Source of the DNA: Lepidodermella squamata | Taxonomy: Eukaryota > Gastrotricha | Assembly: GCA_047495785.1 (NCBI GenBank) | Contig: JBLDXI010000042.1 | Coordinates: 2,728,001-2,792,000, forward strand | Direction: 5' to 3' | Length of the DNA: 64,000 nt | Position numbers and translations under genes: made by a program | The notes under the pieces: model-generated | Database searches by the model: none | Told to the model about the DNA's origin: nothing | The model's input: the letters and a program-made list of their open reading frames with translations, nothing else | Shown here: piece by piece, positions 34,266-43,776 of the stretch | How the letters are laid out: each line of letters opens with the position of its first letter | Numbering within the stretch: position 1 is the stretch's first letter

Positions 34266-34688
34266 TCAGATATCCAAATAATAGTAATCATCGCGATTAT
34301 TTAGGTCGTTCTGCGATAATTCAACACGAGCTAAATTTTTTAGATAGCCGCGAAAATCGTTGCTGTCGTCGATGATTGTACGGAATTTCGTCATCCCAGT
34401 AGCAGCGATAGATTTTTTGCTCATTTTCGGCGCCGCTGAATAAGGAGATCGGCAAGAGTTGAGCTTCAAGCACGGCTTGCAGTCTTGTAACAGCCGTCGA
34501 CAGTCGTCGGTTGTTTGACACGCGCCTTCTTTCGTTTTGTAGCAGTGATAGCCGGGCAGGACGCCGCAGGCTGACCAGCATCGACCGCTCGATTTATCAC
34601 AGCCAAGTTGCATACCGCAATTTGTCGCCATAGTAACGCCAATGATAGCAGCGGGAACGAGAAAAATGTAAAATTCACCGGTTCTCAT
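34266..34688 (-). CDS. Secreted ten-cysteine peptide A with long C-terminal tail
   Basis: A single exon encodes 140 aa from ATG 34688. A signal peptide covers about residues 1-22. The mature core has ten cysteines with spacing C-x5-C-x6-C-x3-C-x7-C-x7-C-x5-C-x6-C-x2-C-x5-C, including the GRCWSACG and GYHCYKT segments. A basic then acidic tail of about 55 residues follows, ending in DDYYYLDI. The core shares all its spacing but the last interval with peptide B 2.3 kb away. Resembles secreted Cys-rich families of nematodes and arthropods with the CW..CG.....CY pattern; function unknown, perhaps defence or venom-like (inference). Confidence 0.7.
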   Translation of the reverse strand: MRTGEFYIFLVPAAIIGVTMATNCGMQLGCDKSSGRCWSACGVLPGYHCYKTKEGACQTTDDCRRLLQDCKPCLKLNSCRSPYSAAPKMSKKSIAATGMTKFRTIIDDSNDFRGYLKNLARVELSQNDLNNRDDYYYLDI

Positions 34689-36670
34689 AGTTCTCGGCAG
34701 TGCATACAAAATATTCAGAATATTTTTCTATTTGTGAAAAAAACAAAAATTGAGGAACAAACATACAATTTGGCAGAGCATTTTATAGTGTTATGAAATC
34801 ATAAAAATTTTTAAAGTGGGTTTTCCAGTCATGCGTGGCTTTGCATTGCTCACCGATTTTTTTGTACAACTGAAGACTTGGAACGGATGACAACAACAGA
34901 TTACTGCACCGATTAATTCTTTAAATATTCTACTGGCCTTTGGCATTTTTCTGTGGCGGGGTTTTCGCAAAAGGTATAAAAAACGGCGACTTAGTATAGT
35001 GACGTATTTTTAGACTTGAATGTAAAAATTCAGTGCGAAGCGATTATTCGGTGCAATAACATCGAATTTGTAAACTGCTTCAAGCTATCAATCAGTTGAT
35101 GGGTTTACGGTTTACGCTCGCAATTATGTAAGGAAAACGTAAAATGAGACACCCACCTTCTTCACGCCTCCTCAGACAGAGGCGTGAATGATTGCGCAAG
35201 TTTACAGGATAATTTTCCCATATATTTTCAACACAGGAAAAACTTTTTTCATCGCGTAATGTTTTTTCATCGAAAACCAATGTGACCTGGAATAACCGAC
35301 ATGGAACCGGCCTATATTCAAACTCTGTCAATCATCACTGCTCAATCACTTATTCGAGGTGCTTGTAAATTCCGATAGTTTTATTCATTCTCAGCTCCAG
35401 TCGACTCTAAAATCCGTGCCGACGAGTTATAGCAGGAATCGGTTCATCAAAATGACGTCCATTGACCTAGAAATGGAATCATACCTTCTATTTACTTTCT
35501 GGTTCAAGAATAACCTAGATCCTAGAGAATCTAATAATAGAGCCCTTAATTCGAACAATTTTGTGTGGTCGGTGATTTTTCATTAAGGGAATAAAAAATA
35601 GCTCCTATTGGTTCAAAAATGTAGTCCTCCTAGCTTGTAAAATACAAAAGGACAACGTTGCGCTCGCGACAAGCGCGATTCAGGCGACCATGAGTAGTTT
35701 TCTTGAGGTAATTTTTGTTGTTGTAATGAATGTTGAGAAAATAATGTTTACAAATTCGGAAAGTTCGCTTCAAACTACAGTCGCGTACCTATTTTTTTTA
35801 TTTTCTTTTAATTATTTTCTTCTAAATTCAGAAAAAGTCGTTTAACATTCAAAATGCTCGAAATCAAGCAAAAACGAACCATTTTCCTGCGCGCAATGCA
35901 AAATTAATGTACTTATTAATTTTTTGGAAATGAAGTAGTATGGGTAGTAGTAGTAGTAGTAGTAGTAGTAAGTAGTAGTATCTTGAGGCGAACTTTTCGA
36001 ATCTGTAAACAGTTTCCCGAAATTCCCGAAATTCTCTGAGAATAAAACACGCACAATTCGCCCATATACAGCAACAGTTGTGTACTTGTGTAAACCGGAG
36101 TGTACCTATAAACCGGAATTTCTCTAAGCCGGACGGATTTCAGTGGCTCTTGCAGAAAGTGTGCACTTAACATGACAATTTGTCGCTTAAAAAACAGGAC
36201 TTTTTCTAATTTTTATACGTGGGAAGGTTAAAAAGTCTGGTTCAGACATTTTTTCTTTGTTTTCGCCATTTTTCAAGCATCAGTTCCGCTTGTTCCAGCT
36301 TCATTTTGAGCAATTTTTTCGAGTGGTGTCACGAGGTGGAACCATGGCAACGAACGAGAAACGTGTGCTCTTTACAAATATTGCATCGCAAAGTTCGATG
36401 GAACTGGTTTCGAGTCGGATATTTCAGCTTGCCTGATGAAATAATTTACATCCTTTTTCAATGAAGCATTTTGCAATTTATTCAGATATTTCACTGAACT
36501 TCTTTGAAACATTGAATTGAAGAGACTATTATTTTGTTTTTATCATGTCACAAATAATATTCGAATGTCAAGGATCACAAGACTAATTTCATCAGTAGAA
36601 GTATATTCTGAAATTTGAACAACATAATTACGCACCGAAAATGAGTTTTCTTTATCCCAACGTAATAACT
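34689..36670. other. Intergenic region between the two ten-cysteine peptide genes
   Basis: Only short, motif-free open stretches are present. A TAG/TAC-type microsatellite sits at 35944-35980. Around 34970-35000 a TATAAAA-like sequence is present but cannot be assigned to a gene. Confidence 0.4.
35944..35980. repeat. TAG trinucleotide microsatellite
   Basis: Ten or so TAG units with one AGTAAG interruption. Confidence 0.9.
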
Positions 36671-36997
36671 TCACGCGTTGTAAAGCCGGCAAGAAATTGT
36701 GCTGCGGCCCATACAAACCGGGCAGCCCTGCAGGAGGGTGCGGCAGTCGCTGTTGCGCCGGCACGTTGCCACGTGGGTCTTGAAGCAGCGGTACCCAGGA
36801 AACACACCACATTCCGACCAGCACCGGCCATTGCTCGAGTCGCAGCCGTATCGATGACCACAATTCACCATTGACTGGCCGATTGCTTGCGCTGGTCTAG
36901 CTCCTGGCAGCAAGAAGTTGAGTGACTCGACGCCGGGAAGGATAGCAGCGGCGGCTATCACGACAATGAGGCAAACAGCGACCGGAGTAGAATTCAT
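36671..36997 (-). CDS. Secreted ten-cysteine peptide B
   Basis: A single exon encodes 108 aa. Signal peptide about residues 1-25 (AVCLIVVIAAAAILPGVES). The mature core has ten cysteines with spacing C-x5-C-x6-C-x3-C-x7-C-x7-C-x5-C-x6-C-x2-C-x7-C, matching peptide A except at the last interval. Shared motif SNGRCWSECGVFPGYRC. Unlike peptide A it ends four residues after the last cysteine. All cysteines paired in five disulfides would suit a secreted, stable effector, but the role is unknown. Confidence 0.75.
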   Translation of the reverse strand: MNSTPVAVCLIVVIAAAAILPGVESLNFLLPGARPAQAIGQSMVNCGHRYGCDSSNGRCWSECGVFPGYRCFKTHVATCRRNSDCRTLLQGCPVCMGRSTISCRLYNA

Positions 36998-37934
36998 TTT
37001 TTCCCTCAGCGATGTTAAATTAAAGAAAAAATGAGCGGTGAAAATGATTGTTTCAGCGGCGTAATTGTGCCGGCTTTTATAAGCTCGAATTTCAAAATAT
37101 TATCATGAAAAACCGCGTCATATCCGAAGCCGTTGTTTTTTTCGCTCACCGGCTTTTTGAACCGTGTCGCGAATCTGTAATGAAGTGTTTTTTTAGTTTT
37201 TTTATCGAAGCTCACCGCAGGTGTATAACTTTAATACGGAAAAATAATAGGCTTCACTACTGTTTTTTGTGTGGATTCTGAGCGCGTGGGATTAGGGATA
37301 ACATTTATTGTTTCTATTTTCTATTTTCAAACAAACATGTGGGAATAACAAACAAAAATACGGCCGGTAGGGCTCAACGGTGTGAGAAAAATTCGGGAGC
37401 GGCAGAGGGGTTAGGCGGTGCTTTATGGAAATGCTGTTAATCATTTTGCTCAAAGGTCGAAGTTGAAGGGTTAACGATATTCACGTGAACATTAGAACCC
37501 GCAAAAAATCAACAAATTCTAAAGCTGTCCGCGCGGGTTTTCAAGCAGGTTTCATTCCGGGTACCCAGGGAAAAATAAATGCGAATCATATCCGTCTGGG
37601 AGACTGTCTTACAGAAAACCCTCTTTAATCCCAAACTAAAATTAACTTCATAAATAAAAAAAGCAATATTTTCTCGCGACTCATTTTACTCGATTAAAAG
37701 TCAGACATCGACTTTCCAGCAGTGCGATAAAGGTAGGCAATCAGCGTAGATATGAAATATGAGTATAGATATAACAATCTTTTGTACAATCTGAGCTTAA
37801 TGGTAGAAATAGTAATCGTAAAGATAAAATCAACATGGTATTATCGATGTATTAATTTGAGACGCATCGGGCTGATGAGGAAGACGAAAAAAAACTAAAA
37901 ATTATTTTGAGCAAGTTCGCGTTGAGCATTGAAA
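36998..37934. other. Intergenic region, no gene seen
   Basis: AT-rich; likely promoter of peptide B on the right and 3' flank of the homeobox gene. No recognisable motif or repeat. Confidence 0.4.
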
Positions 37935-38882
37935 TCACTGGCAGCTATTTGAAGCTTCATCGGTCCATTCAGTCTGGTCGCCACTTTCTGTCGATTCAGC
38001 GTCAGACATTTCAGCATCTTCATTTTTAGAAGCAACGTGTTCCTGGTCAAACGATTTCGCACCAGCCTCGACCAGCGATTCGAAGGGGCTAGCAGTGAAC
38101 TGCTGCTGAACTTCCGCAGGTCGGTTCTCGACGACGACTGGCATGTGAATCATGACTGGTTGATGCGCAAGGTCGGGTTGAACGAACGAGGCGACGGGCG
38201 GTAATGGCGAAAGCGGGGCACTAGGCTTCGATAGTTGCTGAGCCAACGTCGGCATCATGGCCAAGGTCTGAGCAGTCTCCTCACGTTTTCGCCGCAGCTT
38301 TCCTTCGAGGGCACGACGATTCTGGAACCACACTTTGACCTGAAAAAAAATTCGAATAATAAAAATCCTCCTTAAAAATATTATTGCGATACAAACCTGG
38401 CGTTCAGTTAAGCCGAGAGTCCGTGACAGTTGCGCTTTTCGATCAGTGGTGATGTACATGCAAGAGCGGAACTCGACCTCGAGTGAACAGCGCTGAGCTT
38501 CCGAGAAAACAGCCCGCCGGTATCTGGCTCGACCCGACTCATATGAAGCATCTGGATTTCGTCGCCGTTTCGCCGGTTTCGATTTGGCCTTGGCATCTTC
38601 AGTCGATGATTCGTCAGGAGCAGCTAATTGCGGTCGATGTAATTCCGCGAGATTTGAATTTGGCACAAGGCGAAAACTTGGCAGCAGGGCGGGGAAAGCC
38701 GGCTGGGTGTGGGCGCGGGGCGGGAATTGAGACGACGCGAAATCGGGATGAAACTGTTCGGCAGTCGGAAACGGTTGAGGAAACGGTGTCGAGAAAAACA
38801 AGGGCTGCTGCTGCTGTTGTTGATTTTGTTGCTGCGGTTGATTTTGCTGATAAGCCGACGAAGGCAACTGAAGGTACATCAT
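37935..38882 (-). CDS. Homeobox transcription factor, caudal/Cdx-like
   Basis: Two exons, 38882-38397 and 38339-37935 (891 nt, 296 aa), starting at ATG 38882. Residues 11-33 are Gln-rich. The homeodomain (about residues 118-177) begins RARYRRAVFSEAQ, has helix 2 YITTDRKAQLSRTLGLTERQ and recognition helix VKVWFQNRRALEGK. The YIT-DRKAQL block and TERQ resemble Cdx/caudal and the nematode PAL-1 type. The intron splits the homeobox between ERQ and VKVWF, a site known in other homeobox genes. The 57-nt intron is an exact multiple of three and is open in frame. The C-terminus is acidic. Role: nuclear DNA-binding protein, probable posterior patterning (from family, inference). Orthology not proven because the helix 3 residue pattern ALEG is unusual. 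Confidence 0.82.
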   Translation of the reverse strand: MMYLQLPSSAYQQNQPQQQNQQQQQQPLFFSTPFPQPFPTAEQFHPDFASSQFPPRAHTQPAFPALLPSFRLVPNSNLAELHRPQLAAPDESSTEDAKAKSKPAKRRRNPDASYESGRARYRRAVFSEAQRCSLEVEFRSCMYITTDRKAQLSRTLGLTERQVCIAIIFLRRIFIIRIFFQVKVWFQNRRALEGKLRRKREETAQTLAMMPTLAQQLSKPSAPLSPLPPVASFVQPDLAHQPVMIHMPVVVENRPAEVQQQFTASPFESLVEAGAKSFDQEHVASKNEDAEMSDAESTESGDQTEWTDEASNSCQ

Positions 38883-39499
38883 TATAATCGCGACCAGCAA
38901 AAAATATCGACGGTAATAAAGCGTCTATTACAGAAATAAAAATCATACGATAGTAAATGATAGCAATCAAAAGGACGACGATGGCCACATCCGAGTACTA
39001 TCACACACACACGAACGTAATGTCGAGTAACGAGTAATAAGTGCGCGCGGTGCAATTATGAAACGTAACTGGGCAATAATGACCTGATTCAGCGTCTTTG
39101 GCGGCTTTTATTACTCCACAACGCGCGGACTGACCTCGGCTGATCTTAAAGGCGGCGACTCTCTTTCATTTGACTCGGCTGTTTTTCAAATTACGCGCCC
39201 TCAATCTGGCAGGTTAACAGCTTTGCTTGCTTTTTTTTTTACCAATAAAGGAGACTTTCGTGATTGATAAGAAATAAGTAAAAATTAGGGGCAAAATGTG
39301 TTGTCACGCGTCGAAGAGAAAAATCGAGGCACCAAGGTTGATGTTTCACTGTGTCTACGCAAAAACTGTCCATCATCGCTGTTAAATCACGCCGTGGGGC
39401 GAAAAATCGAACGTGCTACTTTTAAGGCGGAACATTTATTAATTTCCAACTAATCTGCCAGTTGAATTATTCGTCTCGTTTATGACAATATAAACTGGA
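38883..39499. other. Region upstream of homeobox gene, no gene seen
   Basis: AT-rich spacer between the divergent homeobox gene and the small gene at 39500, likely holding promoter DNA. A poly-T run lies at about 39228-39240. Confidence 0.4.
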
Positions 39500-39895
39500 A
39501 TGATTTCACATTATAGGCATTCATCGCTCAGTTTTCAATGCGACAACTTATCAGATGAAGATCTCATCCTTGATATCGAACGCGCCGCCGAAGCGCTGAA
39601 ATATTGGGACATGTGGCTGGAAGAAGTCATCAGCCTATTTCAGGTACCTCTGCACATTTCACTGGAAGACGAAACCAGTGATGCTGCGATCTTAGCCGTG
39701 GAGCTACGGTCAAAGCAAGTTGTGATGAGCGAAGTTTTAAGACGCATCAATTTCGATTGTAAAGAAGCAAGAAATGCGATAAAACGTGTCAAATCAGGCT
39801 CTGACGTTCCACCTGAGACGATCTGCGAATCTCCTAGCTCATCACTAAGTTCACTAGGCGACCCGGTAAGACTGCCGAAGATGATAACCAATTGA
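39500..39895 (+). CDS. Small acidic helical protein of unknown function
   Basis: A 131-codon open stretch from ATG 39500, and possibly an internal exon, because a good acceptor (ACATTATAG) lies at about 39516. It is rich in Glu, Asp and Leu, with helix-like periodicity (ERAAEALKYWDMWLEEVISLF), and Ser-rich at the end. No domain recognised. Confidence 0.35.
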   Translation: MISHYRHSSLSFQCDNLSDEDLILDIERAAEALKYWDMWLEEVISLFQVPLHISLEDETSDAAILAVELRSKQVVMSEVLRRINFDCKEARNAIKRVKSGSDVPPETICESPSSSLSSLGDPVRLPKMITN

Positions 39896-40081
39896 TTTCA
39901 ACATGTTTTTGCGTTTAGTTATGTTACGTTGAACCAGCAAAAACCAATAGTAACCAAGTTGGAAATTTCACTGATTTTGCCGATGAGTTAAAAAAATCAA
40001 AACCCCGCCGCAAAAATGTTAAAAAATTGTGCAGAATTCTATAATTATTTATTGAAAATAATAAAATGTTATCAGGAAAAA

Positions 40082-40904
40082 TTAGTAAAGGTTTATAGTG
40101 TTCAGTATCCAAGGAAGGGCTTTGCAAACCCTTCCGAAAATGTTCGGATATCCTTGCACATTGCATCGGCCATTCGAATCAGCCGCGACCCAGGACGCAA
40201 CGCCAATGATGAAAGAGCTATTCTTAAGCTGGCAGGTGAGTGCTCCACCGCTGTCGCCGAAACAAATCGACTGAGGACTGCCGTTTCCCGAACAGAGCTG
40301 GGCATCAGACAAAGGAACCTGCCAAGCTACAGCACAGTCGTTCGGAGAGCGCAATTTCATTTTTACAGATCGAGGCACGGCTGGAGCTGCTCCACCTAAA
40401 AAAGCTTGAAATTACCTCCATTTTAAATTTATTTATTTTCTTACTTTCGATTAACCCCCAGCCGGCTATTGAGCCTTCGGTACATCCGTCAATAGTCGCG
40501 CTGTAGTAACTGGTACCTTTTCGGCACGAATCATCACTCGGCAGATTGATAGGCCGAATGTTTTTCGTAGAATTGACAGATTTAACGAGTTTGATCATCG
40601 CAAAATCGTAGTTGAGCTGAAAGTCGTAGTTGATGTGTCGAACTATCCACAGCCACTGAGGATTCAATGCGCCTGGCTCCAGGCTTTTCGTGATATCACG
40701 CTGTCCGAGGTAAATTTTTATACTATAAGAGAAATGTTAACAACCGAGACCAATAGCTTCAAGGGCTTACTCTTGAACGTTGACGAAAGTTGGATAGGCT
40801 TTGTCGGTGATGCAATGAGCAGCAGTGAGGATCCAATTGTTTGAGATCAAACTGCCTGTACAGGATACTATAAGGCCGTTCGAGAATGATATCTTCAGGT
40901 AAGC
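40082..40904 (-). pseudogene. Chymotrypsin-like serine protease, N-terminus not found, one frame problem
   Basis: Exons: 40904-40771, 40722-40456 and 40395-40082. The first holds the catalytic His in ILTAAHCIT; the second contains the Asp in NYDFAMIKL; the third has the Ser in CFGDSGGAL. The residue six before the Ser is Ser (SICFGDS), as in chymotrypsin, not the Asp of trypsin, so hydrophobic cleavage is more likely. The exon 2-3 junction is one base out of frame: exon 2 ends in GGC TGG GG before GTTAAT, but the third exon needs phase 1. The G5 run there suggests one extra G. The signal peptide and activation site, which should lie upstream, are not seen. Treated as a possible pseudogene; an assembly indel is a real alternative. 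Confidence 0.7.
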
Positions 40905-41172
40905 CTGAAATTAGAGCAGTGGATAGGTAGAAAATGCTAACGGACGATACGAATGCAGGACAATGTTAAAAATAAGTATTTAAATACTCTAAAAAATTTA
41001 AATTCAGAAATTTTGATGTCCCATGTCACATCACGATCTCTGGTTTTCTAATTTAAAATTTTTAAAATTTATTAAAAATTTTTTAAATTGAAATCTTAGT
41101 TTTCATTTCAATTTTAATTTTTAATTTTTAATTAATTTTCAATAATTTTTCTTAGCATTTTATCGTTGAAGA

Positions 41173-42639
41173 TTAAATAGAGTTTACCAGCCACGGCGCA
41201 TCTTTAAGCTGGATGTCCGCTCCACCGTAAATTCCAAGTTGAGGCAACTGCGAATCCTCCCTCGCCGCAAGCTCGGCTTCCTCATCGGAAACATGGGGCG
41301 ATTTCAGCTTGTTGTAAACACGCGGTATCAAGCCCGCCGATTGCATCGCCTCATTTCCATCAAAATGAGCCGCTATTTCGTTGTCGGTCATAGCGTGAAG
41401 GCTAATCAGCAGCTCGTCAAAGTCGAACGCGAATAAGCTATCGCCACCGATCACGTACGGGCAGTGGCTTATTTTTAAGCTGGAACCAGGTTCAAATTTC
41501 GTGGTATTCACCAACTTCGCATCAACGAAAACCTCCAATTTTCCGACATCGCCGCTGAAAATCACGCAAATTTGAGTAAATTTTAAGCTGGATGAATCCA
41601 AGCTCAGTGCAACGTTTAAATTTTCACGAATTGATCTAATCGTTATATCGAGCTTAAGTCCAGAAATCAGGGTTATTTTTGCGGAATTATCGTTGGATAA
41701 TATTGAACCAGCGCAATTTTCGATATTCTCGCATCGGAAGAAAAAGCACCAAGAAGCCTGCGAACCCAGCGCGACAGATTTCATTCCAGGTATTTCGATT
41801 TTACCTAGCTGAGACCCGTTAAAATATGCCGAACCGTACCCGCGAGCGACGTGAGATTTATTGAAATTTTCAATATCAACCCCGCCGGTTGGAAAAGTTG
41901 AGTACTTGCTGCTGGAAGAGTCGCGGAAATCGTCTTCAAACGCCATGTAAAGCAAACACTGTCGGCTTGAATCTGTCTGATTAGTTTCAACGTAAGTCGA
42001 ACAAGAGCAGTCGCTGATCGAAAATACCGTCCCTTCTGGGCAGTTAAAGGAAACGTTATTCCCCATAAGGAACGAGCCACTATTAGGACCAGGGTAAAGA
42101 ATGCTACCGGAACTATCTCGGCAAAATGAGCCATCGGGTGAAGTTTCGGGCGGCGTGAAATCTGCAGTTTGGTTGCTATGGAAACCGTTCTGGCAGGGAT
42201 CTTTGCAAGTAGAATTTTCATCGAAAACACAGCTGCAGTTCGATGATTCGAAGAAGGTTCCGAAAGGGCAGCACATCGGGTGTGAAATTCCGTTGGAACA
42301 TGAGAAGTAGGATGAGCAGCTATCAGGGTTAGCGAAACACCTCAAACCTGAATTGCTGCAAGCGTCGTAGCAGGATCTTTTCGGGTCCTCAGGGGCGCAT
42401 TGAAGAATTTCATCGCGCCAACTCTGCCCGGCTGGGCACTGCCGTAAGAAACCGATTGAACTTGTTTCATTCAGGTAAAAACACTGGTAATACGTGTGAC
42501 AATTGTCAGGATTTGCGTATAAATCCTTTGAGTTTCTACGGTTTTTACAGGTGAAGCAAAATAACGCATCTTTTGAGGCTAAAGTGTCACCCAATATCAA
42601 AACCGTAACAGCTAAAGCCAGCAAGAAATTTGGTAACAT
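41173..42639 (-). CDS. Secreted protein with chitin-binding (CBM14-like) repeats and a C-terminal lectin-like domain
   Basis: One uninterrupted exon encodes 488 aa. Signal peptide residues 1-21. Cys-rich segments at about 28-90 (YANPDNCHTYYQC, QCPAGQSW) and 90-145 (CFANPDSCSSYFSC, CCPFGTFF) match peritrophin-A/CBM14 units; a third, looser one lies near 170-220. Residues about 230-430 resemble a concanavalin/LamG-like fold, with FEDDFRD, a buried TTKFEPGSS pattern and ending AFDFDELLISL. Many N-glycosylation sequons fit secretion. Expected function: extracellular binding of chitin or a related polymer, for example in cuticle, eggshell or gut lining (inference). Lack of introns, in a window where neighbours of similar size have several, is unusual and may mean a retrocopy or simply an intron-poor gene. 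Confidence 0.75.
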   Translation of the reverse strand: MLPNFLLALAVTVLILGDTLASKDALFCFTCKNRRNSKDLYANPDNCHTYYQCFYLNETSSIGFLRQCPAGQSWRDEILQCAPEDPKRSCYDACSNSGLRCFANPDSCSSYFSCSNGISHPMCCPFGTFFESSNCSCVFDENSTCKDPCQNGFHSNQTADFTPPETSPDGSFCRDSSGSILYPGPNSGSFLMGNNVSFNCPEGTVFSISDCSCSTYVETNQTDSSRQCLLYMAFEDDFRDSSSSKYSTFPTGGVDIENFNKSHVARGYGSAYFNGSQLGKIEIPGMKSVALGSQASWCFFFRCENIENCAGSILSNDNSAKITLISGLKLDITIRSIRENLNVALSLDSSSLKFTQICVIFSGDVGKLEVFVDAKLVNTTKFEPGSSLKISHCPYVIGGDSLFAFDFDELLISLHAMTDNEIAAHFDGNEAMQSAGLIPRVYNKLKSPHVSDEEAELAAREDSQLPQLGIYGGADIQLKDAPWLVNSI

Positions 42640-43096
42640 TTTTCATTTTGAATATGGTTTAATCGTGAAATCTTTATTTCGTAAAAATTAGGCCCAAGCT
42701 GGTGCTAGATACACTTGCAGCGCGTGGCTAGGTTAAAACGACAAATAATTTTGAAATAAAATAAAATTTTATTCTCAAGGTTTATCTTATTTTTTTTAGC
42801 ATTTTTTCGAAATCGGTCAAAAATAATTTCTAATGCGAATTGAAGACATTGCAATATGAAGTTAGGTGACACGTTATAACACGATAACAGCTATCAGCAT
42901 TAATGGTGTTGTAATCCTCGGGAAAAAACTCCAAGATATGACTGCTAAAGACACATTCACACGCGAAAGAAAAATCTAGGTAGTCCGTAGTAGTCAGGTC
43001 AGGCGTTTTTTCACCTCATCATCAAACTTCATTTAACGTGGTCTTGACGCGGCTTTTACATCAAATTTTCCTCGAAATTTAATTTCTGTGAATAAA
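42640..43096. other. Spacer upstream of W1
   Basis: Holds divergent promoters of the chitin-binding protein gene and W1. No conserved module from the rest of the array was recognised here. Confidence 0.4.
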
Positions 43097-43776
43097 ATGG
43101 CGACTAAAACTTCCATCTACATTGTCTATTATTCGATGTATGGCCATGTTCGGAAATTGGCCGAAGCTGTGAAAGCAGGTCTGGAGAAGGTCGACGGGGT
43201 CGAGGCTAAGCTTTTCCAAGTTGCCGAAACTTTGCCGAAGGAAGTTTTGGAGAAAATGCACGCGCCGCCTAAATCCGATGACCCAATTATCACAGCCGAA
43301 GAGCTGGCTAAAGCTGACGGCGTGTTGTTCGGAATCCCGACTCGATTCGGCTCAGCCTGCGCTCAAATCAAGACATTCATGGACTCGACTGGGCAACTGT
43401 GGTTTACCGGAGGTTTGCAGGGCAAACCGGCTGGAATTTTTGTAAGCACAGCCACGCTTGGCGGAGGCCAGGAAACTACGGCTATGACTTTCATCGGCCA
43501 TTTTGCTCATCACGGAATGCTTTTTGTGCCGACAGGTCGGAGAAAGTTGTAAATTTGTTGCTAGTAATGTAATTTGCTGTTATTTCAGGCAATAGCGATG
43601 CCTTTAAAGGTTTAAATGAAGTTCGAGGAGGTTCGCCCTGGGGAGCTGGTACCTATTCCGGCTCTGATGGCTCTCGCATGCCGTCAGAAGCCGAGCTTCA
43701 ACTTGCCTCTGACCAAGGAACGAATTTCGCTAAAACCGCCAAGGCCTTGAAGATTGGACGAGCTGCTTCAGCCTAA
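43097..43776 (+). CDS. FQR1/WrbA-type NAD(P)H:quinone oxidoreductase, W1
   Basis: Exons 43097-43535 and 43589-43776 (627 nt, 208 aa); the donor is the weak AG-GTCGGA. ATG at 43097 aligns with the other copies. The flavodoxin-like fold is shown by the FMN phosphate loop [12 protein letters not shown] (about residues 10-21), PTRFG near 79, [11 protein letters not shown] and AHHGMLFVPTG, and GGSPWGAGTYSGSDGSR in exon 2. These match plant FQR1 and bacterial WrbA. The enzyme reduces quinones by two electrons with FMN, limiting semiquinone radicals (family knowledge). No signal peptide, so cytosolic. First of eight tandem copies; carries AlaSerAla at its C-terminus instead of the usual basic end. 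A polyadenylation signal AATAAA follows at about 43884. Confidence 0.92.
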
